From Paludibacteraceae bacterium (GTDB lineage Bacteria; Bacteroidota; Bacteroidia; Bacteroidales; Paludibacteraceae), in assembly GCA_017439235.1 (NCBI GenBank), contig JAFSJN010000001.1, positions 1 through 64,000 on the forward strand: DNA of 64,000 bases. Direction: 5' to 3'. Of this stretch, positions 46,301-52,016 are shown in pieces. The position numbers and the translations under genes were made by a program. Position 1 is the stretch's first letter, and each line of letters starts with the position of its first letter. The notes beneath the pieces were generated by a model that searched no databases, was not told where the DNA came from, and saw only the letters and a list, made by a program, of their open reading frames with translations.

Positions 46301-46888
46301 AATGATCGTGGTGGTGCAATTCACGCTCCGAAACGTGTAGAAGATAAATTAGAGTACTGCGTACGTATCAACGCTGCAGGCGCAAAGAGCTTCGAGAGCC
46401 AGATGTATGTTCGCGCTTCCGAGACGGCTTCCAGTGAATACGAAGAAGGTCATGACTTGGCATCGCAGAGCAGCACAACGCCAAAGTACGGTGCACGTAT
46501 CTGGTCTGAGAACTACAACATGCGTCTGGGTATTGAGGAAGCTCAGCTCACTAACGGCAATGCTTCTTACGTTCTCGGTATCGCTACTCCCGCTGCAGGT
46601 GAGTACACAATCAGCGTAGCTGCTCCTAAGGAGAATGCTACTCTCTATCTCACCTACAACGGCAGCATCATCTGGAACTTGAGTAACGGCGCTTACACAA
46701 TCGACCTGCCGAAGGGTATTACTTCCGGCTACGGCCTGGTAATGCAGGCTAAGGCTCCGCAAGTTGGTACCGACATCGAGAGTCAGACCGCTATCGTCAA
46801 CGGCGTAGAGAAAGTTGTCATCAACAACACCATCTACATCCTCCGCGACCAGCAGATGTACGACCTAACCGGTAAGATGGTTAAGTAA
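40355..46888 (+). CDS. Large surface protein with InlB-type and chitobiase-like repeats
   Basis: 2,177 residues; signal peptide 1-23 (KLKLFFACLLMAVLSIGQVWA). Domains in order: a jelly-roll-like N-terminus, an Ig-like segment (about 170-265), another beta domain, 'bacterial repeat' (about 420-510) and InlB B-repeat-like segments at about 515, 1000, 1080, 1320, 1397 and 1634 (motifs V-x-F-x-A-N, L-x-x-A-x-W), a chitobiase/hexosaminidase C-terminal-like repeat at about 730 (TIYYTTDGTTPSTSS), and further beta domains. The tail (IYILRDQQMYDLTGKMVK) matches that of the 3,428-residue protein. It is likely exported and displayed on the surface. It lies 43 nt after the nuclease gene with no promoter of its own. 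Confidence 0.82.
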   Translation: MRKLKLFFACLLMAVLSIGQVWAGETTYTFTAKTWTATSGGSNADWTSGQDGAGFSNNGIQVTANSTGANGTSPISFTNVTKVECIYNTNKSAGAGSFDVKVGNNSAQNVTCEYSGSSDGRTANFKATVNYATAQTGNVNIKINTTTNSIYLVSVTITTSDSGDTPSKQDLGADDLKWSADAATVTIGGNNNVYPTLTLKQGLSVTYESTATTVAEIGETSGTITLKKAGTTTIKAVFAGDDTYNAKTVSYDLTVNPAPLVPIVGAAVDVLTAANFTATGSSYTAFSNVQAANEGHSDAVYLGKTAKNGNNIQINSISSGNAGREIATSESGGTIKRLEVTWGSGNNDSRNVMIYGSHNAYDATETSKTVTNLGSITYHTGDVSGYVDIDDSEEAFEYIQITASGAMYVSEMRISWMPAEKYAINIASVTNGTLVVKDGDDAITSGAEFTEGKTLTVIATPNDGFKLDGIKVIETGSNPENDVTSTVLAGTTLTVPAYAVTISAEFSANVAPFATLTLSEIGEETVYYDDDSKREGDIVSLPLTAASCSKVFVGWDPNVDCATEPTYAPGADFTLGASASNKLYAVYATPIVDTESEPVLAQTLQYDTWTYSGTTTNKSSYRLFGNGAYVESAEFDLSLLAKVKVFGGTFGGQDTYKTGTIGDGTNTWKSIELTGNGNAKEHEFIEGNALSGNGKLYVTSTCGNGTDNGLRISKVEIYTYPVTYANYSTACMAQVATPTFSPAAGTYTAVQNVTISCATSGATIYYTTDGTTPSTSSTLYGSAITVDANMTIKAIAVKSEMANSAVATAEYEINLPLSTVDAIFAKAKEVKSTETDVTVTFGNWVVSATKDANAYVTDGTKGFIIYANNHGFNVGDVLSGTANCKVKMYAGSAELTTLTSETAGLTVTPNGSVDAATKTIADLDSINTGALVVLNGLFYNGSKLVDASENEITPYSTFYSEMASKLEENHVYNITGIYVQYYATKEIAPRAAADIVDATEYVKVSFDANANDATGDLPEDVTGLIAGHNTYTIPTEKPLTRDAYLQIGWNTNKDATEALEGNLTNITTNTTLYAIWTAKETCAITFYDRGNVHAEKAPYQGVEYTIDVAPSELPSGYTFAGWSADPITTEVTSAELVTTITPASATMSLYAVYTRSEGEEVITYNKVTETPTDWAGKYLIVSEDFNVAFDGSLETLDAADDVIEVTINEGVIAGSAKVNAAVFTVAAATTNYSIRSASGFYIGQTANSNGLLSSTTTVYTNTLAISEGDAVITSSGNPTLRYNKASDQNRFRYYKSGQQPVQLYKQHVTLPTVYYTTAPVSRYTVSFNLAEDEQGSFSDISVVQGEDATLPAAVPTKLHYTFNKWKDANNNEYAAEATIENVTSNIVLSATWTENSKANVTFDANGGSDVAAINDVYEGETYTLPDAPAYGTNIFGGWKVGDNVYAAGTEMTMSTPADPIEYVAQWTVVPEFNAGYWFKVTDASTLAAGQFVMIVAEDDDYALGATQNSNNRSADAISKTATPAAAYYATAPAILLLQNGVADDQFGLYVTNGETKGYLYAAASGSNHMKTQEALDVNASWKIAIENGVTTVIATGSENRNNLLYNSGSVIFSCYTGTSSSIKNVAIYRYEESNKLQVSYAGKGTEHVQGALVDAGGSVTLAAAPAAPEAEDVTYSFVSWVVDSEEYAPAAEIANITENKVVYAKWNVVTNPEAEEITIPVEDVVASDIHVKENQTVTVEVTEDVTLGNLDLENGAILEFEVAAGKTVEANDLILRSSSASNGVEGMSSQAPVMPVVNGVLALEIQLRPDEMNAENSSLWYCIAAPFDVDINNGFEWVHPNGSRTPMVHNVDFQIFAYDGARRATGISGWQRTSGTMKAGVAHFIGFDNARPNQNTIRLTAKTNTVAPATEIALGSYPGATEYQNWNGVANPTLQYIGINKDIVAFDYGIQDYNTYANTAYNYFVGSPFFIQQDGGSIAVDHNDRGGAIHAPKRVEDKLEYCVRINAAGAKSFESQMYVRASETASSEYEEGHDLASQSSTTPKYGARIWSENYNMRLGIEEAQLTNGNASYVLGIATPAAGEYTISVAAPKENATLYLTYNGSIIWNLSNGAYTIDLPKGITSGYGLVMQAKAPQVGTDIESQTAIVNGVEKVVINNTIYILRDQQMYDLTGKMVK

Positions 46889-46936
46889 CGCATTAACAAA
46901 TGAAAGAGTTAATGAATTAACGAAAAGATGCAAAAA

Positions 46937-46975
46937 GTACGGCAAAGATTTGCATATGTCAAAAATTTGCCGTAC
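46937..46975. promoter_or_regulatory. Inverted repeat over the small-peptide promoter (possible operator)
   Basis: GTACGGCAAA (46937-46946) and TTTGCCGTAC (46966-46975) are perfect inverted repeats with 19 nt between. The right arm overlaps the start of the TACCTTTG box and the left arm ends just before TTTG, as expected of a repressor site. Confidence 0.45.
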
Positions 46976-46980
46976 CTTTG
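46949..46980 (+). promoter_or_regulatory. Promoter for the 47-residue peptide (and perhaps the que operon)
   Basis: TTTG (46949-46952), 20-nt gap, TACCTTTG (46973-46980). Transcription would start about 46987, 14 nt before the ATG. Confidence 0.8.
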
Positions 46981-47000
46981 CAGCCGAATTTCAGAAGATT

Positions 47001-47144
47001 ATGAAAAAGATGCAATACATACAACCGAAAATGGACACCGTTGTCATGCCGGAGCGAGCAATGATGGAATTCCAGTCATCTCCTAACCTCGATCCGCACG
47101 CTCCTACCCGCGGAGGCTACTCCCCCGTACCCGGTAACGAGTAA
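47001..47144 (+). CDS. Small 47-residue protein, unknown function
   Basis: [20 protein letters not shown] is its first part; the rest is rich in Pro, Ser and Gly and ends PVPGNE. Short proteins that begin M-K-K-x-Y-x-x-P-x-x-x-x-V and end in a flexible Gly/Pro-rich tail are widespread in Bacteroidales; their role is unknown. The start at 47001 was chosen because the promoter overlaps any longer frame. It has its own promoter and an operator-like inverted repeat, which supports real expression. There is no signal peptide or transmembrane helix. It could be a peptide precursor, but there is no maturation gene nearby. Confidence 0.65.
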   Translation: MKKMQYIQPKMDTVVMPERAMMEFQSSPNLDPHAPTRGGYSPVPGNE

Positions 47145-47172
47145 ACATCTTGCCTCACGGCATCGAAATTCC

Positions 47173-47202
47173 ATCAAGGCGGCCCACACGGGTCGCCTTG
47201 AT
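47173..47202 (+). promoter_or_regulatory. Strong hairpin ahead of queF
   Basis: ATCAAGGCG pairs with CGCCTTGAT, continued by a G-U pair and CCC/GGG, with loop ACAC. No T-run follows, so it is not a clear terminator; an attenuating or RNA-stabilising structure or a leader element is possible. It does not match the preQ1 class I core that I can recognise. Confidence 0.5.
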
Positions 47203-47224
47203 AGGTGCAATAAAAACCAACACT

Positions 47225-47716
47225 ATGCGTAACGAACACGACCTACAAGGTGTAACCCTACTGGGCGACCATAAGGTACCCTACCCAACCGACTATGACC
47301 CCAACATATTGGAGGCCTTCGTCAATATGCACCCGGACAACGAGTACTTAGTTACCTTCGATTGCCCCGAGTTCTCTTCCCTCTGCCCTAAGACCGGACA
47401 ACCCGACTTCGGACATATATTTATCTCCTATATTCCCCGCGAGAAAATGGTGGAGAGTAAGTCTCTCAAGCTGTACCTCTTCTCCTTCCGTAACCATGGC
47501 GACTTCCATGAGGATTGCATCAATATCATCATGAAAGACCTCATCCGCCTTATGGACCCGCGATATATAGAGGTAACCGGCTATTTCATGCCCCGCGGAG
47601 GAATAAGCATCTACCCGTTCGCCAACTGGGGAGACGCCGAACATCAAGACCTGTGTAAGGCACGCCTGCAAGCTAAGATGACGGACAACCTACATCGCCA
47701 AAAACCGCAACTGTAA
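47225..47716 (+). CDS. queF: NADPH-dependent 7-cyano-7-deazaguanine reductase QueF
   Basis: 163 residues from the ATG at 47225. The catalytic Cys is C54 in [12 protein letters not shown], with D61 as general acid; this is the short (QueF type I, FolE-like) form. It reduces the nitrile of preQ0 to the aminomethyl of preQ1. It is the first of four consecutive queuosine-precursor genes and overlaps queC by a single base (TAATG). Confidence 0.96.
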   Translation: MRNEHDLQGVTLLGDHKVPYPTDYDPNILEAFVNMHPDNEYLVTFDCPEFSSLCPKTGQPDFGHIFISYIPREKMVESKSLKLYLFSFRNHGDFHEDCINIIMKDLIRLMDPRYIEVTGYFMPRGGISIYPFANWGDAEHQDLCKARLQAKMTDNLHRQKPQL

Positions 47717-48363
47717 TGGCAAAAGACAGCATCATCGTCCTGTCCGGAGGCTTGGACTCTACTACCCTGCTCTATGAGTATCGCGACCGCATCGCGCTGG
47801 CTCTGTCGTTCCATTATGGCAGCAACCACAACGACCGCGAGTTGGCCTTTGCACGACTGCATTGCCAGCGATTAGGTATACGGCATATTATTATTCCCCT
47901 GGAGTTCATTAAGACCTATTTCCGCTCCTCACTCCTGGCAGGAGCAGAAGCTGTCCCCGCAGGCAACTACGATGATGACAACATGCGCTCCACAGTAGTG
48001 CCCTTCCGCAACGGTATCATGCTGTCCATCGCTGCAGGCATGGCCGAGAATGAGCAACTCAGTTATATCATGCTGGCTAACCACAGCGGCGACCATACTA
48101 TCTATCCCGACTGCCGACCGGACTTTGTCTCCGCTATGAACGACGCTGTCCATGCCGGCACGTGGAACGGTGTACACCTGCTCACACCGTATACCCACCT
48201 CACCAAAACAGATATCGTCCGTCACGGTATGCAACTGGGCATCAACTACGATGAGACCTGGAGCTGCTACAAAGGCGGCGAGACACCCTGCGGAGAATGC
48301 GGCACCTGCCGAGAACGCGAACAAGCACTCCGCGAAGCCGGCTACTACATCCCTAAACCCTAA
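47716..48363 (+). CDS. queC: 7-cyano-7-deazaguanine synthase QueC
   Basis: 215 residues. The PP-loop is SGGLDST (10-16) for ATP, and the zinc site is C184, C192, C195 and C198 in SCYKGGETPCGECGTC. It converts 7-carboxy-7-deazaguanine with ammonia and ATP to preQ0. The last codons (IPKP) and the spacer after it are built of heptamer repeats of the CCCTAA type. Confidence 0.96.
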   Translation: MAKDSIIVLSGGLDSTTLLYEYRDRIALALSFHYGSNHNDRELAFARLHCQRLGIRHIIIPLEFIKTYFRSSLLAGAEAVPAGNYDDDNMRSTVVPFRNGIMLSIAAGMAENEQLSYIMLANHSGDHTIYPDCRPDFVSAMNDAVHAGTWNGVHLLTPYTHLTKTDIVRHGMQLGINYDETWSCYKGGETPCGECGTCREREQALREAGYYIPKP

Positions 48364-48391
48364 TCCCTAATCGAAAATCCCTAATCCTAAA
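48350..48391. repeat. Six heptamers bridging queC and queD
   Basis: TCCCTAA, ACCCTAA, TCCCTAA, TCGAAAA, TCCCTAA and TCCTAAA are consecutive 7-mers, ending exactly at the queD start codon; the first two encode the end of queC. Confidence 0.75.
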
Positions 48392-48754
48392 ATGTATTAC
48401 GTCCAAAAAACCATAGAGATTTCCGCAGCGCATAACCTGTCGCTGTCCTACGAGAGTAAATGCGAAGCCCTGCACGGGCATAACTGGATAATAGTGGTCT
48501 ACTGCCGAGCCAAAGAGCTGAACCGCGATGGTATCGTGACCGACTTCACCCATATCAAACGCGTAGTCAAAGAGACCTTCGATCATCAGTACATCAACGA
48601 AGTACTCAATCCCGGACTCACACCCGGCGATGAAGGCTACATCAATCCCTCGGCTGAGAATATCGCCCGCTGGATTTGCGACCATGTGGACAACTGCTAC
48701 AAAGTAAGCGTACAGGAGAGCGAAGGAAATATCGCTATCTATGAGCGTGATTAA
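48392..48754 (+). CDS. queD: 6-carboxy-5,6,7,8-tetrahydropterin synthase QueD
   Basis: 120 residues of the PTPS fold. Zinc ligands are H14, H28 and H30 (SAAHNLSLSY, LHGHNW), the catalytic Cys is C24, and D51 lies in IVTDFTH. It turns dihydroneopterin triphosphate into 6-carboxytetrahydropterin, the first dedicated step toward preQ0. The start lies directly after the heptamer array, with no Shine-Dalgarno sequence. Confidence 0.95.
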   Translation: MYYVQKTIEISAAHNLSLSYESKCEALHGHNWIIVVYCRAKELNRDGIVTDFTHIKRVVKETFDHQYINEVLNPGLTPGDEGYINPSAENIARWICDHVDNCYKVSVQESEGNIAIYERD

Positions 48755-49327
48755 ATGTATCGGATAAACGAAATATTTTATAGTCTGCAGGGCGAAGGCA
48801 TGCATAGCGGTCGTCCTACCGTCTTTATCCGAACCAGCGGGTGCAACCTGGCATGCCCGTGGTGCGATACCGACTTCTCCCGCAGCACCGAGATGACGGC
48901 CGAACAAATTATCGATGCTATCCGTCTATGCCTGCCTGAAGGCGAGAAACCGGAATTTGTAGTCCTGACTGGAGGAGAGCCGGCCCTGCAAGTTGATGAA
49001 CCACTCGTAGAGGCGCTGCACCAAGCCGGCTACCGCGTACATATCGAAACCAACGGCACACGCCCTCTGCCCCAAGGCATCGACTGGATAACCTGCTCGC
49101 CCAAAGAAGGCAGCCGACTAGCGTTGACCGAGGCAGACGAGGTAAAAGTAGTATACACCGGCGTCAACCCGGAGCATTGGCGCAACGACATCCGAACAAA
49201 CTATTGGCTCCTGCAACCCTTAGACAGAAAAGATAACAACAACATAACCGAAACGGCACAATATATATTGGCTCACCCCAACTGGAAACTGAGCCTGCAG
49301 ATACATAAGATACTACGCATGCGATGA
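48755..49327 (+). CDS. queE: 7-carboxy-7-deazaguanine synthase QueE
   Basis: 190 residues of the radical SAM class. The iron-sulphur cluster cysteines are C30, C34 and C37 (SGCNLACPWCDTD), and LTGGEPALQ binds SAM. The gene begins right at the end of queD with no gap. The product carries out the ring contraction to 7-carboxy-7-deazaguanine. With queF, queC and queD it supplies most of the preQ1 pathway; folE, tgt and queA must lie elsewhere. Confidence 0.96.
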   Translation: MYRINEIFYSLQGEGMHSGRPTVFIRTSGCNLACPWCDTDFSRSTEMTAEQIIDAIRLCLPEGEKPEFVVLTGGEPALQVDEPLVEALHQAGYRVHIETNGTRPLPQGIDWITCSPKEGSRLALTEADEVKVVYTGVNPEHWRNDIRTNYWLLQPLDRKDNNNITETAQYILAHPNWKLSLQIHKILRMR

Positions 49328-49635
49328 ATGAGTTTTTGGAAATAGAGGAACAAGTGCTCAAGATGCTCAAGACCGTCTTCGACCCGGAGATACCGGTCAA
49401 CATCTATGACCTGGGATTGATATACAAAGTAGATATTGACGGCACTACCTGCAATATCGATATGACGCTTACCGCCCCCAGTTGTCCCGCAGCGGACTTT
49501 CTGGTAGAAGATATACGCCAAAAAGTGAGTTCCGTCGACGGCATAGACACCGTCAATGTCAATATCGTCTTCGAACCCGAATGGACGAAAGATATGATGT
49601 CTGAGGAGGCGAAGTTGGAATTAGGATTTATGTAA
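49324..49635 (+). CDS. DUF59/MIP18-type Fe-S assembly protein (SufT-like)
   Basis: 103 residues with the family signature VFDPEIPVNIYDLGLIY and the conserved Cys at 54 (LTAPSCPAADFL). These proteins help mature Fe-S clusters and are linked to SUF systems. It overlaps queE by ATGA; QueE is itself an Fe-S enzyme, so a link is possible but the gene is common in other settings too. Confidence 0.9.
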   Translation: MNEFLEIEEQVLKMLKTVFDPEIPVNIYDLGLIYKVDIDGTTCNIDMTLTAPSCPAADFLVEDIRQKVSSVDGIDTVNVNIVFEPEWTKDMMSEEAKLELGFM

Positions 49636-49637
49636 TT

Positions 49638-50477
49638 ATGGTATACTTTTTGAGTGATGCACATTTAGGTTCGCTGGTTATTCAAGATCCGGATGCCCAC
49701 CAGCAGCGCGTAGTAGACCTGCTGCACACGATGGGCAAGGACGCCACCGCTATCTATCTGCTGGGCGACATGTTCGACTTCTGGTACGAATATGTATGGC
49801 ATCGCCGCGAGAGTTTGGACGACTACGAACGCCGCACCCAAGGCAAGACTTCCTTTGCGCCGTTCCTGCGTTGCCTACGCGAACTGACCAACCAAGGCAT
49901 AGAGGTGCATTACTTTATCGGCAACCACGATATCTGGACCTTCGGATGGCTGACACGCGTCACCGGTGTACAGGTGCACCGCGGCCCCTTAGATACCACT
50001 ATCAACGGCAAGCGCATCATCATGGCCCACGGAGACGGATTAGTGCCCGACTCATTTATGCGAGCGCTGAAAGGACAAGAGCCCAGCACACTGACTCCCG
50101 CCGACAAACGACGCATCCGCGCCTTTATATGGCTCCGACACTTCTTCCATAGCCGCGTTCCGCAATATATGTTCCGCCTTATGCCGCCTGCTTGGGGCGA
50201 CGGAATAGGTTACACTTGGGCTAAGAATAGCCGACAGAAAGAGCTGGACCATCCGTATCCCTACAAAGGAGAAGAAAAAGAAGAACTGGTGCGCTACGCC
50301 AAAGAGAAAGAACAACAAACCCACCACGACTACTATATATTCGGACACCGACATATCGAACTCGACCTCCAAATCACGCGCGACGCGCGCATATTGATAT
50401 TAGGTGATATGTTTAAACTCTGGACCTACGCCCGAATGGACGGAAAAGGGAATTTGGAACTATTAAATTGTGACTAA
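49638..50477 (+). CDS. lpxH: UDP-2,3-diacylglucosamine diphosphatase LpxH
   Basis: 279 residues of the calcineurin-like phosphoesterase class. The metal ligands are visible as D7-x-H9 (FLSDAHLG), D44 (LLGDMFDFW), N96-H97 (IGNHD), H131 (AHGDG) and a late GHRH motif. It hydrolyses UDP-diacylglucosamine to lipid X in lipid A synthesis, at the inner membrane. It lies 2 nt after the DUF59 gene. Confidence 0.94.
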   Translation: MVYFLSDAHLGSLVIQDPDAHQQRVVDLLHTMGKDATAIYLLGDMFDFWYEYVWHRRESLDDYERRTQGKTSFAPFLRCLRELTNQGIEVHYFIGNHDIWTFGWLTRVTGVQVHRGPLDTTINGKRIIMAHGDGLVPDSFMRALKGQEPSTLTPADKRRIRAFIWLRHFFHSRVPQYMFRLMPPAWGDGIGYTWAKNSRQKELDHPYPYKGEEKEELVRYAKEKEQQTHHDYYIFGHRHIELDLQITRDARILILGDMFKLWTYARMDGKGNLELLNCD

Positions 50478-50479
50478 TA

Positions 50480-51292
50480 ATGCACACACGTGAGGAACAA
50501 TTAGCGGCTTTCAACCGACTGCTGACTATCATGGACGAGCTGCGGGAGAAATGCCCTTGGGACAGAAAACAGACCTTTGAGAGTCTGCGCCAAAACACCA
50601 TCGAAGAGACCTACGAATTAGCTTCCGCTATTATCAAAAAAGATATGAACGAAGTCGCCAAAGAGTTGGGCGATGTACTGCTCCACGTCATCTTCTACGC
50701 TAAGATGGGCTCGGAACAGGGCGATTTCGACATAGCCGACGTTTGCAACCGACTATGCGATAAACTTATCTTTCGCCATCCGCATGTTTACGGCGCCGAA
50801 GCGGCACAAAATGCCGAAGAGGTAAGCAAATTGTGGGAGCAGGTAAAACTGAAAGAGAAAGGTGGCAACAAAACCGTATTGGAAGGTATACCGGATAGCC
50901 TGCCGGCTTTGGTCAAGGCTTATCGAATACAAGATAAAGTGGCCAACGTGGGCTTCGATTGGGAGAAGCGGGAAGATGTATGGGACAAGGTAAAAGAGGA
51001 AATAGGCGAGTTTGAAGAGGAACTAACCGCTGCCGACCGCGATACGGACGGAGCACAGAATACAGCAAGAGTAAGCGAAGAATTTGGCGACCTGCTCTTC
51101 TCGCTCATCAATGTAGCACGACTGTACAAGATTAAGCCGGACAACGCCCTGGAGCAGACCAACCTGAAATTCATGCGGCGCTTCAACTATATCGAACAAA
51201 AAGCGACCGAACAAGGTCGATCGCTTAAAGATATGAGTTTGGACGAGATGGAGCAACTGTGGCAGGAAGCCAAGAGCGCCACACAAGCCTAA
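50480..51292 (+). CDS. mazG: Nucleoside triphosphate pyrophosphohydrolase MazG
   Basis: 270 residues, close to the E. coli length. It carries CPWDRKQTFESL and the metal motif E-E-x-x-E (TIEETYELASAI), with a second MazG half (LFSLINVARLYKIKPDNAL). It hydrolyses non-canonical NTPs to NMP and pyrophosphate. It ends the que-lpxH-mazG transcript. The reverse lipoprotein gene ends only 1 nt away with no terminator in between. Confidence 0.95.
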   Translation: MHTREEQLAAFNRLLTIMDELREKCPWDRKQTFESLRQNTIEETYELASAIIKKDMNEVAKELGDVLLHVIFYAKMGSEQGDFDIADVCNRLCDKLIFRHPHVYGAEAAQNAEEVSKLWEQVKLKEKGGNKTVLEGIPDSLPALVKAYRIQDKVANVGFDWEKREDVWDKVKEEIGEFEEELTAADRDTDGAQNTARVSEEFGDLLFSLINVARLYKIKPDNALEQTNLKFMRRFNYIEQKATEQGRSLKDMSLDEMEQLWQEAKSATQA

Positions 51293-51293
51293 G

Positions 51294-51815
51294 CTAACGT
51301 ACCGGTTGCAGGAAGATGTACGAGTTGGGCGAGTACTTAGAATCCGACTCTACCTTAAACTCCACACGGTGAGTACCTGACTTCAATATCTTACACCCTG
51401 CCGGGAAAGCCAAATAGTTGTAACCCGATTGGAGTTCCAGATTCACACCGCTACCGTCGACTTGCTCGCTCACTAACACCGAACGAATAGCCTCGTTCAA
51501 AAGCACAGAGTACCGCATACCCGTAGAATCGGCTACCAGGATACGCGCAGCCTGCAGGTCATTGGCATACGAACCGTAACCAACGGCAAAAACAATAGTA
51601 TCGCCTACCTCAACGGTATCCAATACAAACTGGTCATCCTCATTGATGGTAATGTTTAAGGTGTCCTCTGCCCAAACAAGCGTATCACCGTGATAAACCG
51701 GATTGAGGATAAAATGCGAGAAACTGATATAAGGTGTATACTCGGCTTTGTTTTTTAAACACGACGGTAACACCATCACCATCACTAAAGCCAAAGGAAT
51801 GAATAACCGTTTCAT
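51294..51815 (-). CDS. Small lipoprotein, unknown function
   Basis: 173 residues with a lipoprotein signal (MKRLFIPLALVMVMVLPSCLKNK, Cys at 19), so the protein should be anchored in a membrane. The body is beta-rich and reads like the small NigD-like or beta-sandwich lipoproteins of Bacteroidetes, but no specific motif allows a name. It lies 22 nt behind the tRNA-Leu gene on the same strand and may be expressed from the tRNA promoter. Confidence 0.7.
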   Translation of the reverse strand: MKRLFIPLALVMVMVLPSCLKNKAEYTPYISFSHFILNPVYHGDTLVWAEDTLNITINEDDQFVLDTVEVGDTIVFAVGYGSYANDLQAARILVADSTGMRYSVLLNEAIRSVLVSEQVDGSGVNLELQSGYNYLAFPAGCKILKSGTHRVEFKVESDSKYSPNSYIFLQPVR

Positions 51816-51837
51816 AGATAATAATTATTATAGTTAT

Positions 51838-51920
51838 TGGTGCGGCATATAGGACTCGAACCTACACTCGTGAGAACCAGATCCTAAGTCTGGCGCGTCT
51901 ACCAATTCCGCCAATGCCGC
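51838..51920 (-). tRNA. tRNA-Leu, anticodon UAG
   Basis: On the reverse strand the sequence begins GCGGCATTGGCGGAATTGG and ends TATGCCGCACCA; the acceptor stem GCGGCAT pairs with ATGCCGC. The anticodon loop has CTTAGGA (anticodon at 51884-51886). A long variable arm (class II) fits leucine. The CCA end is encoded (51838-51840). Confidence 0.96.
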
Positions 51921-51956
51921 GGAAATCGTGGATTTCGGACCACGAAATCTAGAATT

Positions 51957-51973
51957 CCATCGGTTGCCGATGG
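51957..51973 (-). other. Hairpin in the 5' leader of tRNA-Leu
   Basis: On the reverse strand CCATCGG pairs with CCGATGG over a 3-nt loop. It starts right after the predicted transcription start. A second hairpin (TCGTGG/CCACGA) lies between it and the tRNA. The leader of about 55 nt must be removed by RNase P. Confidence 0.5.
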
Positions 51974-51983
51974 ATTCAGGCTG

Positions 51984-52015
51984 CAAAGGTACTATTTTTT
52001 TTTGAAACACGCAAA
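51984..52015 (-). promoter_or_regulatory. Promoter of tRNA-Leu
   Basis: TTTG (52012-52015), 20-nt gap and TACCTTTG (51984-51991) on the reverse strand. It overlaps the 5' end of the forward M16 peptidase region. Confidence 0.8.
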
Positions 52016-52016
52016 T

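Noticed and set aside
47173-47202. Rho-independent terminator after the small peptide gene
   Set aside because: No T-run follows on either strand, so it is listed as a leader hairpin instead.
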